A DNA stretch of 64,000 nucleotides from Azoarcus indigens. Lineage in GTDB: Bacteria; Pseudomonadota; Gammaproteobacteria; Burkholderiales; Rhodocyclaceae. The notes below the pieces were generated by a model that saw only the letters and a program-made list of their open reading frames with translations, did not search any database and had not been told where the DNA came from. Made by a program: the position numbers and the translations under genes. The stretch covers positions 40,277 to 104,276 of the forward strand of contig NZ_SNVV01000018.1 of NCBI RefSeq assembly GCF_004361735.1, given 5' to 3'. This document shows, one piece after another, positions 27,393 through 35,478 of this stretch. Numbering within the stretch: position 1 is the first letter of the stretch; each line of letters starts with the position of its first letter.

Positions 27393-27403
27393 TGGAGGCG
27401 GCC

Positions 27404-29191
27404 ATGACCCCGACCGCCCAACTCGCCCCTCTGGCGGAAAAACCGCCCGCCGCGCTGCCCCCGGCGCAACAGGCCGCCACGCCGCCGGCCACGCACACCA
27501 GCTCGCCGGTCCCCGGCGTGGAGCTGTCGCCAGCGCTGGTGGTGCGCATCTACCACCGCCGCACCAAGCACCGCTTCCAGGCCTACGCCGCCAGCCCCAG
27601 CACGCTGGACTGGGACAGCCAGCCAGCCCCCTTCCGCCACTACACCGGCGCCCCCGCGGTGCTGCTGCCGCTGCTGGCGGATGCGCCCGCCGGCTCGCCG
27701 CTGCAGGATGCCTTGGCCGCGCCCTACGCCGGCCTCACCGAGCCGCGCCCGGCGCTGGCGGCCGACCTCGCCGGCCTGGGCGCGCTGCTGCAGCTCTCCC
27801 TCGGCCTCACCGGCTGGAAAAGCCTGGGGCCGGACCGCTGGGCGGTGCGCGCCAACCCCTCCAGCGGCAACCTGCACCCGGTTGAAGCCTGGGTGATCTG
27901 CCGCGACTTCCCCGGCCTGGCCGACGGCGTGCACCACTACCGGCCGGAAGACCACGCGCTGGAATGCCGCGCCGCCGATGCGCCCGGCCGTGCCCGCGGC
28001 GGTCCGCGCCTGGCCATCGCCCTGTCCTCGGTGATGTGGCGCGAAGCCTGGAAGTACGGCGAACGCGCCTTCCGCTACTGCCAGCTGGATGTCGGCCACG
28101 CCGCCGGCGCGCTGCGCCAGGCCGCGGCGGTGCTGGGGTGGACGCTGGCGGAGCAGCCGGGGGTGGGCAGCGCCAGCCTGGCCGCCCGGCTGGGGCTGGA
28201 CCGCAGCGCCGACTACCCCTACCGCCGCTACCAGGTCAGCGAACTGGAAGAGCCGGAGCTGCTGTTCGCCATCGGCACCGACGGCAGCCGCCCGGCCGCC
28301 GCCTGCGGCAGCGAGCTGCGCGAGGCCGCCGCCACCGCCCGCTGGCAGGGCACCGCCTCCACCATCGACCCCTATCCGATGTTCCGCTGGCCGGTCATCG
28401 GCGAAGTGGCCGCCGCCTCCCGCCGCGAGGATGGCGACGCCGCGCCGGCGCAGGCCCTGCCGCCGCCCAGCCTGCGCCCGCAGCCGGCCACGGACGCCAG
28501 CGTCGCCGGGATCATCCTCGGCCGCCGCAGCGCCCAGCGCTTCGCGCCGGACCACATCCTGCCGCGCGACCGCTTCGCCGCCCTGCTGCAGGCGATCAAG
28601 CCGCACTGCGCCGCGCCCTGGGATGCACTCGCCGACGTCAGCCGCCTCACCCCGGTGCTCTTCGTCCATCGCGTCGAAGGGCTGCGGCCGGGCATCTACG
28701 TCTTCGTCCGCGAAAGCGCCGCCGCCGCCCCGCTGCTCGCCCGCCTGCAGCAGCGCTTCGCGCCGGAGCGGGTGGCCGGCCTGCCGCCGGAGCTGGACCT
28801 GCGGCTGCTGCAGGAATACGAGCCGGTGCAACTGCGCCGCCTCGCCCGCAGCCTGCACTGCCACCAGGACATCGCCGCCAACGCCTGCTTCGCCGTCGGC
28901 CTGCTGGCGCCCTTCGACAGCCGCATCGGCGCCGAGCCCGCCGCCTACCGCAGCCTGTTCCGCGAAGCCGGCCTGATCGGCCAGGTGCTCTACCTGCAGG
29001 CGGAGGCGCTGGGCCTGCGCGGCACCGGCATCGGCTGCTATTTCGACGATCCGGTGCACGAGGCGCTGGGCCTGGAGGGCGAGAGCTACCAGAGCCTCTA
29101 CCACTTCACCATCGGCCTGCCGGTGGTCGACAACCGCATCGAGACCACCCCGGCCTATGCCGACCGCGCCACGCCGGCCGCATCCGCCTAG
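27404..29191 (+). CDS. SagB/ThcOx-type tandem nitroreductase-fold protein, nif-associated
   Basis: The ATG at 27404 has GGAGGCGGCC before it. Residues 45-290 and 330-595 are two nitroreductase-fold units. The first has YHRRTKHRFQAYA ... LDW, NPSSGNLHPVEAWV and SVMWREAWKYGERAFRYCQLDVGHA, the SagB-type FMN pattern. The second starts IILGRRSAQRFAPDHILPRD and ends EALGLRGTGIGCYFDDPVHEALGL. SagB proteins oxidise azolines in peptides with FMN, but no precursor or cyclodehydratase is near. Linkage to a rhodanese-ankyrin protein and nifF points instead to electron or redox chemistry in nitrogen fixation. The first 40 residues are Pro/Ala-rich and may be non-coding. Confidence 0.8.
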   Translation: MTPTAQLAPLAEKPPAALPPAQQAATPPATHTSSPVPGVELSPALVVRIYHRRTKHRFQAYAASPSTLDWDSQPAPFRHYTGAPAVLLPLLADAPAGSPLQDALAAPYAGLTEPRPALAADLAGLGALLQLSLGLTGWKSLGPDRWAVRANPSSGNLHPVEAWVICRDFPGLADGVHHYRPEDHALECRAADAPGRARGGPRLAIALSSVMWREAWKYGERAFRYCQLDVGHAAGALRQAAAVLGWTLAEQPGVGSASLAARLGLDRSADYPYRRYQVSELEEPELLFAIGTDGSRPAAACGSELREAAATARWQGTASTIDPYPMFRWPVIGEVAAASRREDGDAAPAQALPPPSLRPQPATDASVAGIILGRRSAQRFAPDHILPRDRFAALLQAIKPHCAAPWDALADVSRLTPVLFVHRVEGLRPGIYVFVRESAAAAPLLARLQQRFAPERVAGLPPELDLRLLQEYEPVQLRRLARSLHCHQDIAANACFAVGLLAPFDSRIGAEPAAYRSLFREAGLIGQVLYLQAEALGLRGTGIGCYFDDPVHEALGLEGESYQSLYHFTIGLPVVDNRIETTPAYADRATPAASA

Positions 29192-29216
29192 CCCAACGCC
29201 ACCCCGAGAGCCCGCC

Positions 29217-30062
29217 ATGACCACCACCGCCCCGCTCACCAGCCGCGCCGACCACCGCATCTCCGCCGCAGACGCCGCCGACATGGTGGCCCGCCACCGC
29301 GAGGGCGTGCTGCCCGAGCTGGCGGTGTTCGACGTACGCGACCCGGCCCGCTACGCCGCAGCCCACGTGGAAGGCGCGCTGCACCTCACCGAGGCCGGCT
29401 TCCTCACCGTCGCCCGCAGCCTGCCCAAGACCACGCCGGTGCTGGTCTATTGCTACCACGGCAATGCCAGCAAGACCTACGCGCAGATGTTCGCCGACTT
29501 CCGCTACCCGGAGGTGTATAGCGTGGATGGCGGCTACGAAGTCTTCGCCGCCGCCATCGCCGCCCAGGCCGCCGGCCAAAAGCTGCCCGCCGGCCCGCGC
29601 AAGCCCGGCCCGGAACTGGCCGCCTTCCTCGCCCGCCACCGCTTCGACCCCTTCGACCTCGACGCCCCGCGCGAGCACGGCCTCACCCCGCTGATGCGCG
29701 CCGCACTGGAAGGCGATGCCGACATCGTCGGCGACCTGCTCACGCTGCGCGTCTCCGTCGCCCGCCGCAACATGGACGGCAACAACGCCCTGTGGCTGGC
29801 CTGCGTCGCCGGCAAGGCCGAAATCGTGCGCCAGCTGGTGGCCGCCGGCATCGACGTCGACAACCGCAACGACATGGGCGCCACCTGCCTGATGTACGCC
29901 GCCTCCGCCGGCAAGCCGGGAATGGTCGCGCTGCTGCTCGAATGCGGCGCCGACCCGCAGATCCCGAACTTCGACGACGCCCGCGCGGTGGATCTCGCCG
30001 CCACCCGCGAATGCCTGGAACTGCTGCGCCACACCCTGCGGCCGGCGGCCTCCGCCCACTGA
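29217..30062 (+). CDS. Rhodanese-ankyrin repeat fusion protein, nif-associated
   Basis: The 281-residue protein has an N-terminal rhodanese domain (ELAVFDVRDPARYAAAHVEGALHL ... VLVYCYHGNASKTYAQMF), with the catalytic Cys in the loop CYHGNAS. From about residue 145 come ankyrin repeats (GLTPLMRAALEGDADIVGDLL, NNALWLACVAGKAEIVRQLV, GATCLMYAASAGKPGMVALLL). Rhodaneses carry sulfur as a persulfide, while ankyrin repeats bind proteins. A role in supplying sulfur to a Fe-S assembly partner is plausible next to nifF (inference). It begins 25 bases after the SagB-type gene. Confidence 0.85.
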   Translation: MTTTAPLTSRADHRISAADAADMVARHREGVLPELAVFDVRDPARYAAAHVEGALHLTEAGFLTVARSLPKTTPVLVYCYHGNASKTYAQMFADFRYPEVYSVDGGYEVFAAAIAAQAAGQKLPAGPRKPGPELAAFLARHRFDPFDLDAPREHGLTPLMRAALEGDADIVGDLLTLRVSVARRNMDGNNALWLACVAGKAEIVRQLVAAGIDVDNRNDMGATCLMYAASAGKPGMVALLLECGADPQIPNFDDARAVDLAATRECLELLRHTLRPAASAH

Positions 30063-30120
30063 GCGGACCCGACAAGAACCGCAGCCCCGCCCCACCCTCC
30101 CACTCCTTCCGCTCACCCCA

Positions 30121-30447
30121 ATGGCCGTCCTGCATCCGCTCAAGTACCGCTCCCTCACCCTCCTGCTCGAAGCGCTGGCCACGCCCATCGCCGCCGGCCG
30201 CCTGGTGCTCAGCCAGCAATGGCGCGACAACGAACAGGCGCTGGGCCTGCACCTGCCGGACGACTCCAGGCTGAGCGCCTTCGTCTTCACCTACGGCCAG
30301 GGCCCCGGCCGCTACGGGGTGGACCTGGACTTCCCGGAAGCCGCCGATGCCGCCACCGCCGGCGTGCCGCTGGTGCAGGAAGACCTCAGCCTGGAACGCC
30401 TGCTGGACGTGCTGCGCACCCACTTCGATCTCGCCGAGCACGCATGA
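30121..30447 (+). CDS. Small protein of unknown function in the nif-accessory operon
   Basis: This 108-residue soluble protein is not one I recognise. It has no Cys residues and no membrane segment; it starts MAVLHPLKYRSLTLLLEAL and is acidic towards the end (DLSLERLLDVLRTHFDLAEHA). The coding pattern is strong and it sits 58 bases after the ankyrin protein and 72 bases before nifF on the same strand. The order suggests a partner of the flavodoxin or the rhodanese, but nothing in the sequence proves it. Confidence 0.7.
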   Translation: MAVLHPLKYRSLTLLLEALATPIAAGRLVLSQQWRDNEQALGLHLPDDSRLSAFVFTYGQGPGRYGVDLDFPEAADAATAGVPLVQEDLSLERLLDVLRTHFDLAEHA

Positions 30448-30519
30448 AACCCCGCGCCTGTACGGCCCGGCACCGCCGGGTCCCCTCGCCCCACTGATCC
30501 CCCAACGGAGTTCCGTCTC

Positions 30520-31056
30520 ATGGCAAAGATCGGCATCTTCTTCGGCACCGACACCGGCCGCACCCGGCGCGTCGCCAAGTCCATCGCGAAAAAGCTCGGC
30601 GAACTCGCCGCCGAGCCGGTGAACATCAACAAGACCACGGTGGACGACTTCCTCTCCTACGATGCCCTCATCCTAGGCACGCCGACGCTGGGCGATGGCG
30701 AGCTGCCCGGCCTGGAGTCCGGCGCCCAGAACGAAAGCTGGGCCGAGTTCCTGCCCCAGCTCGATGGCGCCGACATGAGCGGCAAGCTGGTCGCCATCTA
30801 CGGCCTGGGTGATCAGGAGAAGTACGGCAACGAGTTCTGCGACGCCATGGGCCTGCTGCACGACACCATCGCCACCTGCGGCGCCACCGTGATCGGCGCC
30901 TGGCCCACCGAGGGTTACCACTTCAAGACCTCCCAGGCCGTCGTGGATGACCAGTTCGTCGGCCTCGCGCTGGACAACGACAACCAGGCCGACCTCACCG
31001 AAGAGCGGGTGGACCGCTGGCTGGAGATCATCCAGCCCCAGCTGGAAAGCGTCTGA
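30520..31056 (+). CDS. nifF: NifF-type flavodoxin
   Basis: This long-chain flavodoxin of 178 residues has the phosphate loop FFGTDTGRTRRVAKSI (positions 7-22), ILGTPTLGDGELPGLESGAQNESW in the 50s loop and IYGLGDQEKYGNEFCDAMG in the 90s loop, then VIGAWPTEGYHF and VGLALDNDNQADLTEERV. It closely follows the Azotobacter NifF pattern as I recall it. NifF donates electrons to nitrogenase reductase. The ATG at 30520 follows AACGGAG. It ends the probable operon begun at 27404; no other nif gene is in the window. Confidence 0.9.
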   Translation: MAKIGIFFGTDTGRTRRVAKSIAKKLGELAAEPVNINKTTVDDFLSYDALILGTPTLGDGELPGLESGAQNESWAEFLPQLDGADMSGKLVAIYGLGDQEKYGNEFCDAMGLLHDTIATCGATVIGAWPTEGYHFKTSQAVVDDQFVGLALDNDNQADLTEERVDRWLEIIQPQLESV

Positions 31057-31080
31057 GCCCCCGGCGCGACCGCCACCGCC

Positions 31081-31113
31081 GCCTCTTCCCGCCGGCCGCG
31101 CCGCCGGCGAGGC
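31081..31113 (+). terminator. Hairpin after nifF
   Basis: An inner CGCCGGC/GCCGGCG stem with a 6-base loop is flanked by GCCTC/GAGGC outer arms, with a bulge on one side. It begins 25 bases after the nifF stop and has no T-run. The rest of the gap up to 31440 shows no gene; a T-rich stretch near 31345-31380 may be part of the next promoter. Confidence 0.4.
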
Positions 31114-31440
31114 GCACGCCCCGCCCTGCTTGTGGCGCTGCAGCAACACGGCGGGGGATACCGAACCGGCGCAGCACCACTTCGGCGCAGCGGCGCCCCG
31201 CCACCACCCTTTCTGCACCAGGATGGCGCTCCCGTCCTCGTCGGCCCGCCCCCGGCCCGGCGGCCACCTCTAAGCCCAAAGCAATAGGCGGCGCGGCCTT
31301 CCGGGACGCCCGCCCTGGTCACCGCCCGCGGCCGCTCCGGCGGTATGTTTTCTGCTTGCTTTTCCTGCTTATATTCCCGCCAGGACGGCCAGGCGGGCCC
31401 CGCAGTGCAACATCATGAGACCCGCCGGAAGCGCCCCGCC

Positions 31441-34095
31441 ATGACTGCATACAAAGGTATAGAGATAGCCCCCGGCCTGCGCCCGCTGATCCGGCACATG
31501 GAAAGCGTGGATGAATACCGAGAAATGCTGCAGCGGCTGCAGGCGGTGTGGGACAACCTGGCCCTGCTCGGCCAGCTCTCCGGCATGGCCACCGACATGG
31601 GCAGCACCCGCCAGGCCTTCGCCGACCTCACCACCAGCCTGCTCAACAACCTCGGCCTGGAGACCCGGCGCAAGGTGGTGCAGGAGATGCGCGCCCGCGC
31701 CCAGGTGGCGGTGGACATCCTCACCCGCAACCTCTTCGAGCGCACCGCCGACATCGGCTTCCTCGCCACCGACGACGATCTCCGCCGCCACGCCGCCGGC
31801 GGCGAACATGCCCCCTCGCGCGCCGCCATCGTCGCCCGCTTCCGCGACTACGTGCGCAAGTACTCGGTTTATGACGACATCGTGCTGCTGGCACCGGACG
31901 GGGAAGTACTCGCCCGGCTGGACGAGCGCTGCCCGGTCGAACACTCCGGCGACCCGCTGATCGCCGAAGCCCTGGGCACCACCGCCGCCTACCTGGAGCA
32001 CTTCCGCCCCAGCGATCTCTACCCCGGCCGCGGGCCGGTGCTGCTCTACGCCTACCGCGTCACCGCCGAGGACGGCACACCGCTGGCGGTGCTCTGCCTC
32101 AGCTTCCGTTTCGACAACGAGATGGCGCGCATCTTCGCCAACCTGCGACGCGAGAGCGACTGGCATGTCATCGCTCTGCTGGACGCCGACGGCCGGGTGC
32201 TCGCCAGTTCCGACCAGCAACAGCTGCCGCTGGCCGCCCGCGTCGACACCGTGCTGGACGCCGACTGCCGGGTGGTGCGCCACGGCGGCCGCCAGTACCT
32301 CGCCGCCACGCGGCCCACCACCGGCTACCAGGGCTACACCGGCCCCGGCTGGCTCGGCCACGTCATGGTGCCGCTGGAACACGCCTTCACCGACGACGGC
32401 GCCGACCGCCTCTCGAGCGTGCCGCCGGCGCTGGTGGCCGGCGTGATGCGCAGCCCCACGCTGTTCTCCGCCGAGATGCGCAGCATCCCGGAGCACGCCG
32501 ACCGCATCCAGCAGGAGCTCAACCGCTCGGTATGGAACGGCAGCGTGCAGCAAAGCCGCGCCCAGGGCTCGCTCAACACCGGCTTCTCCAAGGTGCTGCT
32601 GGGCGAGATCGGCCACACCGGCCTGCAGACGCGCGACGTGTTCGAGCGGTCCATCGGCAACCTGCACCAGACGGTGGTGTCCGCCATCCTCGGCGACAGC
32701 GAGTTCCTCGCCGCGCTGGCCATAGACATCATGGACCGCAACCTCTACGAGCGCGCCAACGACTGCCGCTGGTGGGCGCTCACCACCGCCTTCCGCGAAC
32801 TGCTCGCCAGCGATCCCCACGGCGAGGCCAGCCGCCAGCGCATCGGCGCCATCCTGACCGGCATCAACGCCCTCTACACGGTCTACGACAACCTGGTGGT
32901 GTTCGACCGCCACGGCCGCGTCGTCGCCGTCTCCAACCCGGCCCATGCCGGCCAGGTCGGCAGCAGCCTCGGCGACGAGTGGGTGAGGCGCACGCTGGCG
33001 CTGGGCGACTCCCAGCAGTACGCGGTGTCCGCCTTCGAGCCGACGCCGCTCTACGCCGGCCGCCACACCTACATCTACGCCGCGCCCATCTTCTCGCCGG
33101 ACGGCGCCGGCGTGGGCGGCATCGGCATCGTCTTCGACGCCGCCCCCCAGTTCGACGCCATGCTGCAGGACGCCCTGCCGCGCGACACCCAGGGCCAGCC
33201 GCTGGCCGGCAGCTTCGCGGTGTTCGCCGAGGGCAACCACCGCATCATCGCCAGCACCTTGCCCGGCCTCAGCGCTGGCGAACTGCTGCCGGTGGCAGCG
33301 GAGTTCCTCGCCGATGGCCGCTCCGGCATCGTCAGTCACCAGGGCGCCTATTACGCGGTGGGCAGCCGCCTCTCCACCGGCTACCGCGAATACAAGGGCG
33401 CGGAGGATGCCTACCGCAACGAGGTGTTCGCGCTGGTCTTCATTCCCCTCGGCCAGGTCATGGCCGACAGCGCCGCCGCGCCGGCCGGCCGCCTGCGCGC
33501 CAGCTCGCGGCGCGCCCTGGAGCCCGGCCTTGCCACCACCGAGATCGCCACTTTCCACATCGGCGAGGAATGGCTGGGCCTGCTCTGCAGCGAGGTGCTG
33601 GAAGCGGTGGACGCCGGTGGCATCACCCCCGTGCCCGGCATGCCACCGGCGGTGCGCGGCGTGCTGATGTACCAGGGCAACCCGGTGCCGGTGTTCGACC
33701 TCAAGCACGAGCTGCGCTTCGGCCGCGGCGTGGACGAGAACGGCTACCGCCAGGTGGTGATCGTGCGCGCCGGCGAAGGCAGCGGCCGCGATAACGACGC
33801 TGGCGATGGCGCGCCCTTCGGCATCCTCGCCCACGGCCTGGCGGAAACCCTGGAGGTGGCCAGCCAGCATGTGGAGCCCATCTCCACCCTGTTCCCCGGC
33901 CATGCGGCGCTCGCCGAGAGCGTGGTGCGGCCCGACCCCGGCCAGGGCCGCGACGGCATCCTGGTGGTGCTCTCCAGCCGCCGCCTGCGCCACCGCCTCG
34001 CCCGTTCCGCCGAACTGCCGGAACGCCTGCTGCCGCCACTGTCCGGCGAGCCGCCGCTGCTACGGCCAGTGCTCAGCGAGGCGGGCGCCGCCTGA
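31441..34095 (+). CDS. Double Cache-like sensor protein with C-terminal CheW domain
   Basis: The 884-residue protein has two similar sensor halves (about residues 60-330 and 400-690). Both contain LxxNLxERxxDxxxxA, a Y(S/T)VYDxxxxxxxxGxVxA motif, and a second pocket ending with STGY..Y.G, the pattern of dCache (PDC) domains. Residues about 715-870 form a CheW domain (IATFHIGEEWLGLLCSEVLEAVDAGGITPVPGMPPAVRGVLMYQGNPVPVFDL). No signal peptide or membrane helix is visible, so the Cache-like pockets appear cytoplasmic, which is unusual. CheW domains bridge chemoreceptors and CheA. I infer a soluble signal adaptor. The start at 31441 is preferred over an upstream ORF start lacking coding character. 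Confidence 0.78.
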   Translation: MTAYKGIEIAPGLRPLIRHMESVDEYREMLQRLQAVWDNLALLGQLSGMATDMGSTRQAFADLTTSLLNNLGLETRRKVVQEMRARAQVAVDILTRNLFERTADIGFLATDDDLRRHAAGGEHAPSRAAIVARFRDYVRKYSVYDDIVLLAPDGEVLARLDERCPVEHSGDPLIAEALGTTAAYLEHFRPSDLYPGRGPVLLYAYRVTAEDGTPLAVLCLSFRFDNEMARIFANLRRESDWHVIALLDADGRVLASSDQQQLPLAARVDTVLDADCRVVRHGGRQYLAATRPTTGYQGYTGPGWLGHVMVPLEHAFTDDGADRLSSVPPALVAGVMRSPTLFSAEMRSIPEHADRIQQELNRSVWNGSVQQSRAQGSLNTGFSKVLLGEIGHTGLQTRDVFERSIGNLHQTVVSAILGDSEFLAALAIDIMDRNLYERANDCRWWALTTAFRELLASDPHGEASRQRIGAILTGINALYTVYDNLVVFDRHGRVVAVSNPAHAGQVGSSLGDEWVRRTLALGDSQQYAVSAFEPTPLYAGRHTYIYAAPIFSPDGAGVGGIGIVFDAAPQFDAMLQDALPRDTQGQPLAGSFAVFAEGNHRIIASTLPGLSAGELLPVAAEFLADGRSGIVSHQGAYYAVGSRLSTGYREYKGAEDAYRNEVFALVFIPLGQVMADSAAAPAGRLRASSRRALEPGLATTEIATFHIGEEWLGLLCSEVLEAVDAGGITPVPGMPPAVRGVLMYQGNPVPVFDLKHELRFGRGVDENGYRQVVIVRAGEGSGRDNDAGDGAPFGILAHGLAETLEVASQHVEPISTLFPGHAALAESVVRPDPGQGRDGILVVLSSRRLRHRLARSAELPERLLPPLSGEPPLLRPVLSEAGAA

Positions 34096-34218
34096 CCCGC
34101 CCTCCCCCCGCGGCGCCCGCTCGTGCAGCCCCGTCCGTCGCCCGGGAAAAACACAGCCCCCTCCACCCCCCGGCGGCTTGCCTAGACTGGATGAACGGCT
34201 GGCGCAAGGGAGGCGGAG

Positions 34219-34830
34219 ATGGCTGATGAGGACGGCTCGCCCAACTGGTGGCACACCCTCCCCGGCGTCCTCACCGGCGTGGCGGCGGTGATTTCCGCAC
34301 TGGCCGCCCTGGCGGCGGCAGTGCACCAGGGCGGCTGGCTGGACGGCCGCGCCGCCACAGCGGAGGACACCGCCCCTGCAACCGCGGCCGGCCACCGTAC
34401 CCCGGGCGGGCCGCCGGATGCCGGCGGCTCCCTGGAACAGCCCAGCCAGCCCGACCAGGCGGTGCCCGCTGCCCGCGCGGTGGCGCTGCCGGTGCAGCGC
34501 GAATACCGGCTGGACACCGTCGCCTTCACCCTGCTGGCCGCCACCCTGTCCCCGCGCAACCCCGAGCAGGACACCCTCCGCCTGCGGCTGCGCATGCACA
34601 ACCGCGACCGCTTCCCCCAGCCCTTCTGGGACCGCGACTTCCGCCTGCTGGTGGACAGCCTGCCTTCGCCGCCGGCCGAGCCGCTGGGCGAACTGGTGGA
34701 GGGCGAAGCCGCCAAGGATGGCGAGCTGCTCTTCCTGCTGCCGCGCGACACCGCCGCCGCGGTGCTGCGCATCCACCGCGGCCAGGACAGCGCCGAGATA
34801 CCGCTGGACTTCACCCAGCGCGCCGGCTGA
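34219..34830 (+). CDS. Single-pass membrane protein of unknown function
   Basis: The start follows AAGGGAGGCGGAG. The 203-residue product has one N-terminal membrane helix (about residues 14-36, LTGVAAVISALAALAAAV), a Pro/Ala-rich linker and a folded C-terminal part of about 120 residues (VQREYRLDTVAFTLLAATLSPR ... LRLRLRMHNRDRFPQPFWDRDFRLLVD ... ILRIHRGQDSAEIPLDF-like end) that looks like a beta-sandwich. I do not recognise the family. It follows the CheW-type protein after 123 bases. Confidence 0.65.
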   Translation: MADEDGSPNWWHTLPGVLTGVAAVISALAALAAAVHQGGWLDGRAATAEDTAPATAAGHRTPGGPPDAGGSLEQPSQPDQAVPAARAVALPVQREYRLDTVAFTLLAATLSPRNPEQDTLRLRLRMHNRDRFPQPFWDRDFRLLVDSLPSPPAEPLGELVEGEAAKDGELLFLLPRDTAAAVLRIHRGQDSAEIPLDFTQRAG

Positions 34831-34977
34831 GCGGCGGGCCGGCGGCGATACACCGCACCCGCAGCCCCCGTCCTCCCGCCCGTGGGCCGCGGCGCGCGCC
34901 CGGCAGCCGGCCACCACCTTGACGCCCAAGGTTCCACCCCGCTAGCCTCGGCGCCCCCTCCACCGGATGATGACGCC

Positions 34978-35478
34978 ATGGGCCACCCTCACAACCCGCA
35001 GCCGCCGGCCACGCCCGTGGCCTCGCCCCTCCGGCTGGAGCCGCTGGCCGCCGGCCACTACCCGGCCATCGTCGAACTGTGGGAAGCCGCAGTGCGCGCC
35101 ACCCACGGCTTCCTCGCCGAGACCGACATCGCCGGAATCCGCGCGGCCCTGCCCGCCGCCTACCTGCCGGCAGTGGCGCTCTTCGGTGCCCTCGACGGCC
35201 AGGGCCGCCTGCTCGGCTTCGCCGGCACCGCCGGCGATGTGCTGGAAATGCTCTTCGTCGCCCCGGACTGGCACCGGCGGGGCGTGGGCAGCCAGTTGCT
35301 GCGCCATGCGGTCGAACAGCTCGGCATTCGCCGCGTGGATGTGAACGAGCAGAACCCGGCCGCCACCGCCTTCTACCTTGCCCACGGCTTCCGCCAGCGC
35401 GGCCGCTCCGCCACCGATGGCGCCGGCCGCCCCTACCCGCTGCTGCACCTGGAACTTTCCGGAGACGCCCAGCCATGA
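34978..35478 (+). CDS. GNAT-family N-acetyltransferase
   Basis: The 166-residue protein has the GNAT acetyl-CoA site: LEMLFVAPDWHRRGVGSQLLRHAVEQ (the RRGVGS pyrophosphate loop) and VDVNEQNPAATAFYLAHGFRQRGRS. It resembles YjaB-like acetyltransferases. The substrate is unknown. The start at 34978 precedes the folded part; the longer ORF is unsupported. Its stop overlaps the start of the next acetyltransferase (ATGA), so the two are co-translated. Confidence 0.85.
   Translation: MGHPHNPQPPATPVASPLRLEPLAAGHYPAIVELWEAAVRATHGFLAETDIAGIRAALPAAYLPAVALFGALDGQGRLLGFAGTAGDVLEMLFVAPDWHRRGVGSQLLRHAVEQLGIRRVDVNEQNPAATAFYLAHGFRQRGRSATDGAGRPYPLLHLELSGDAQP

Noticed and set aside
25781..29284. An 1167-codon minus-strand open frame
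   Set aside because: It runs across the MOSC, amidotransferase and SagB-type genes, has biased Gly/Ala/Arg composition and no domain; a GC-skew shadow.
31369..33993. An 874-codon minus-strand open frame opposite the Cache-CheW gene
   Set aside because: The plus strand has clear domain motifs; the minus product is His/Gly/Ala-rich without any recognisable fold.
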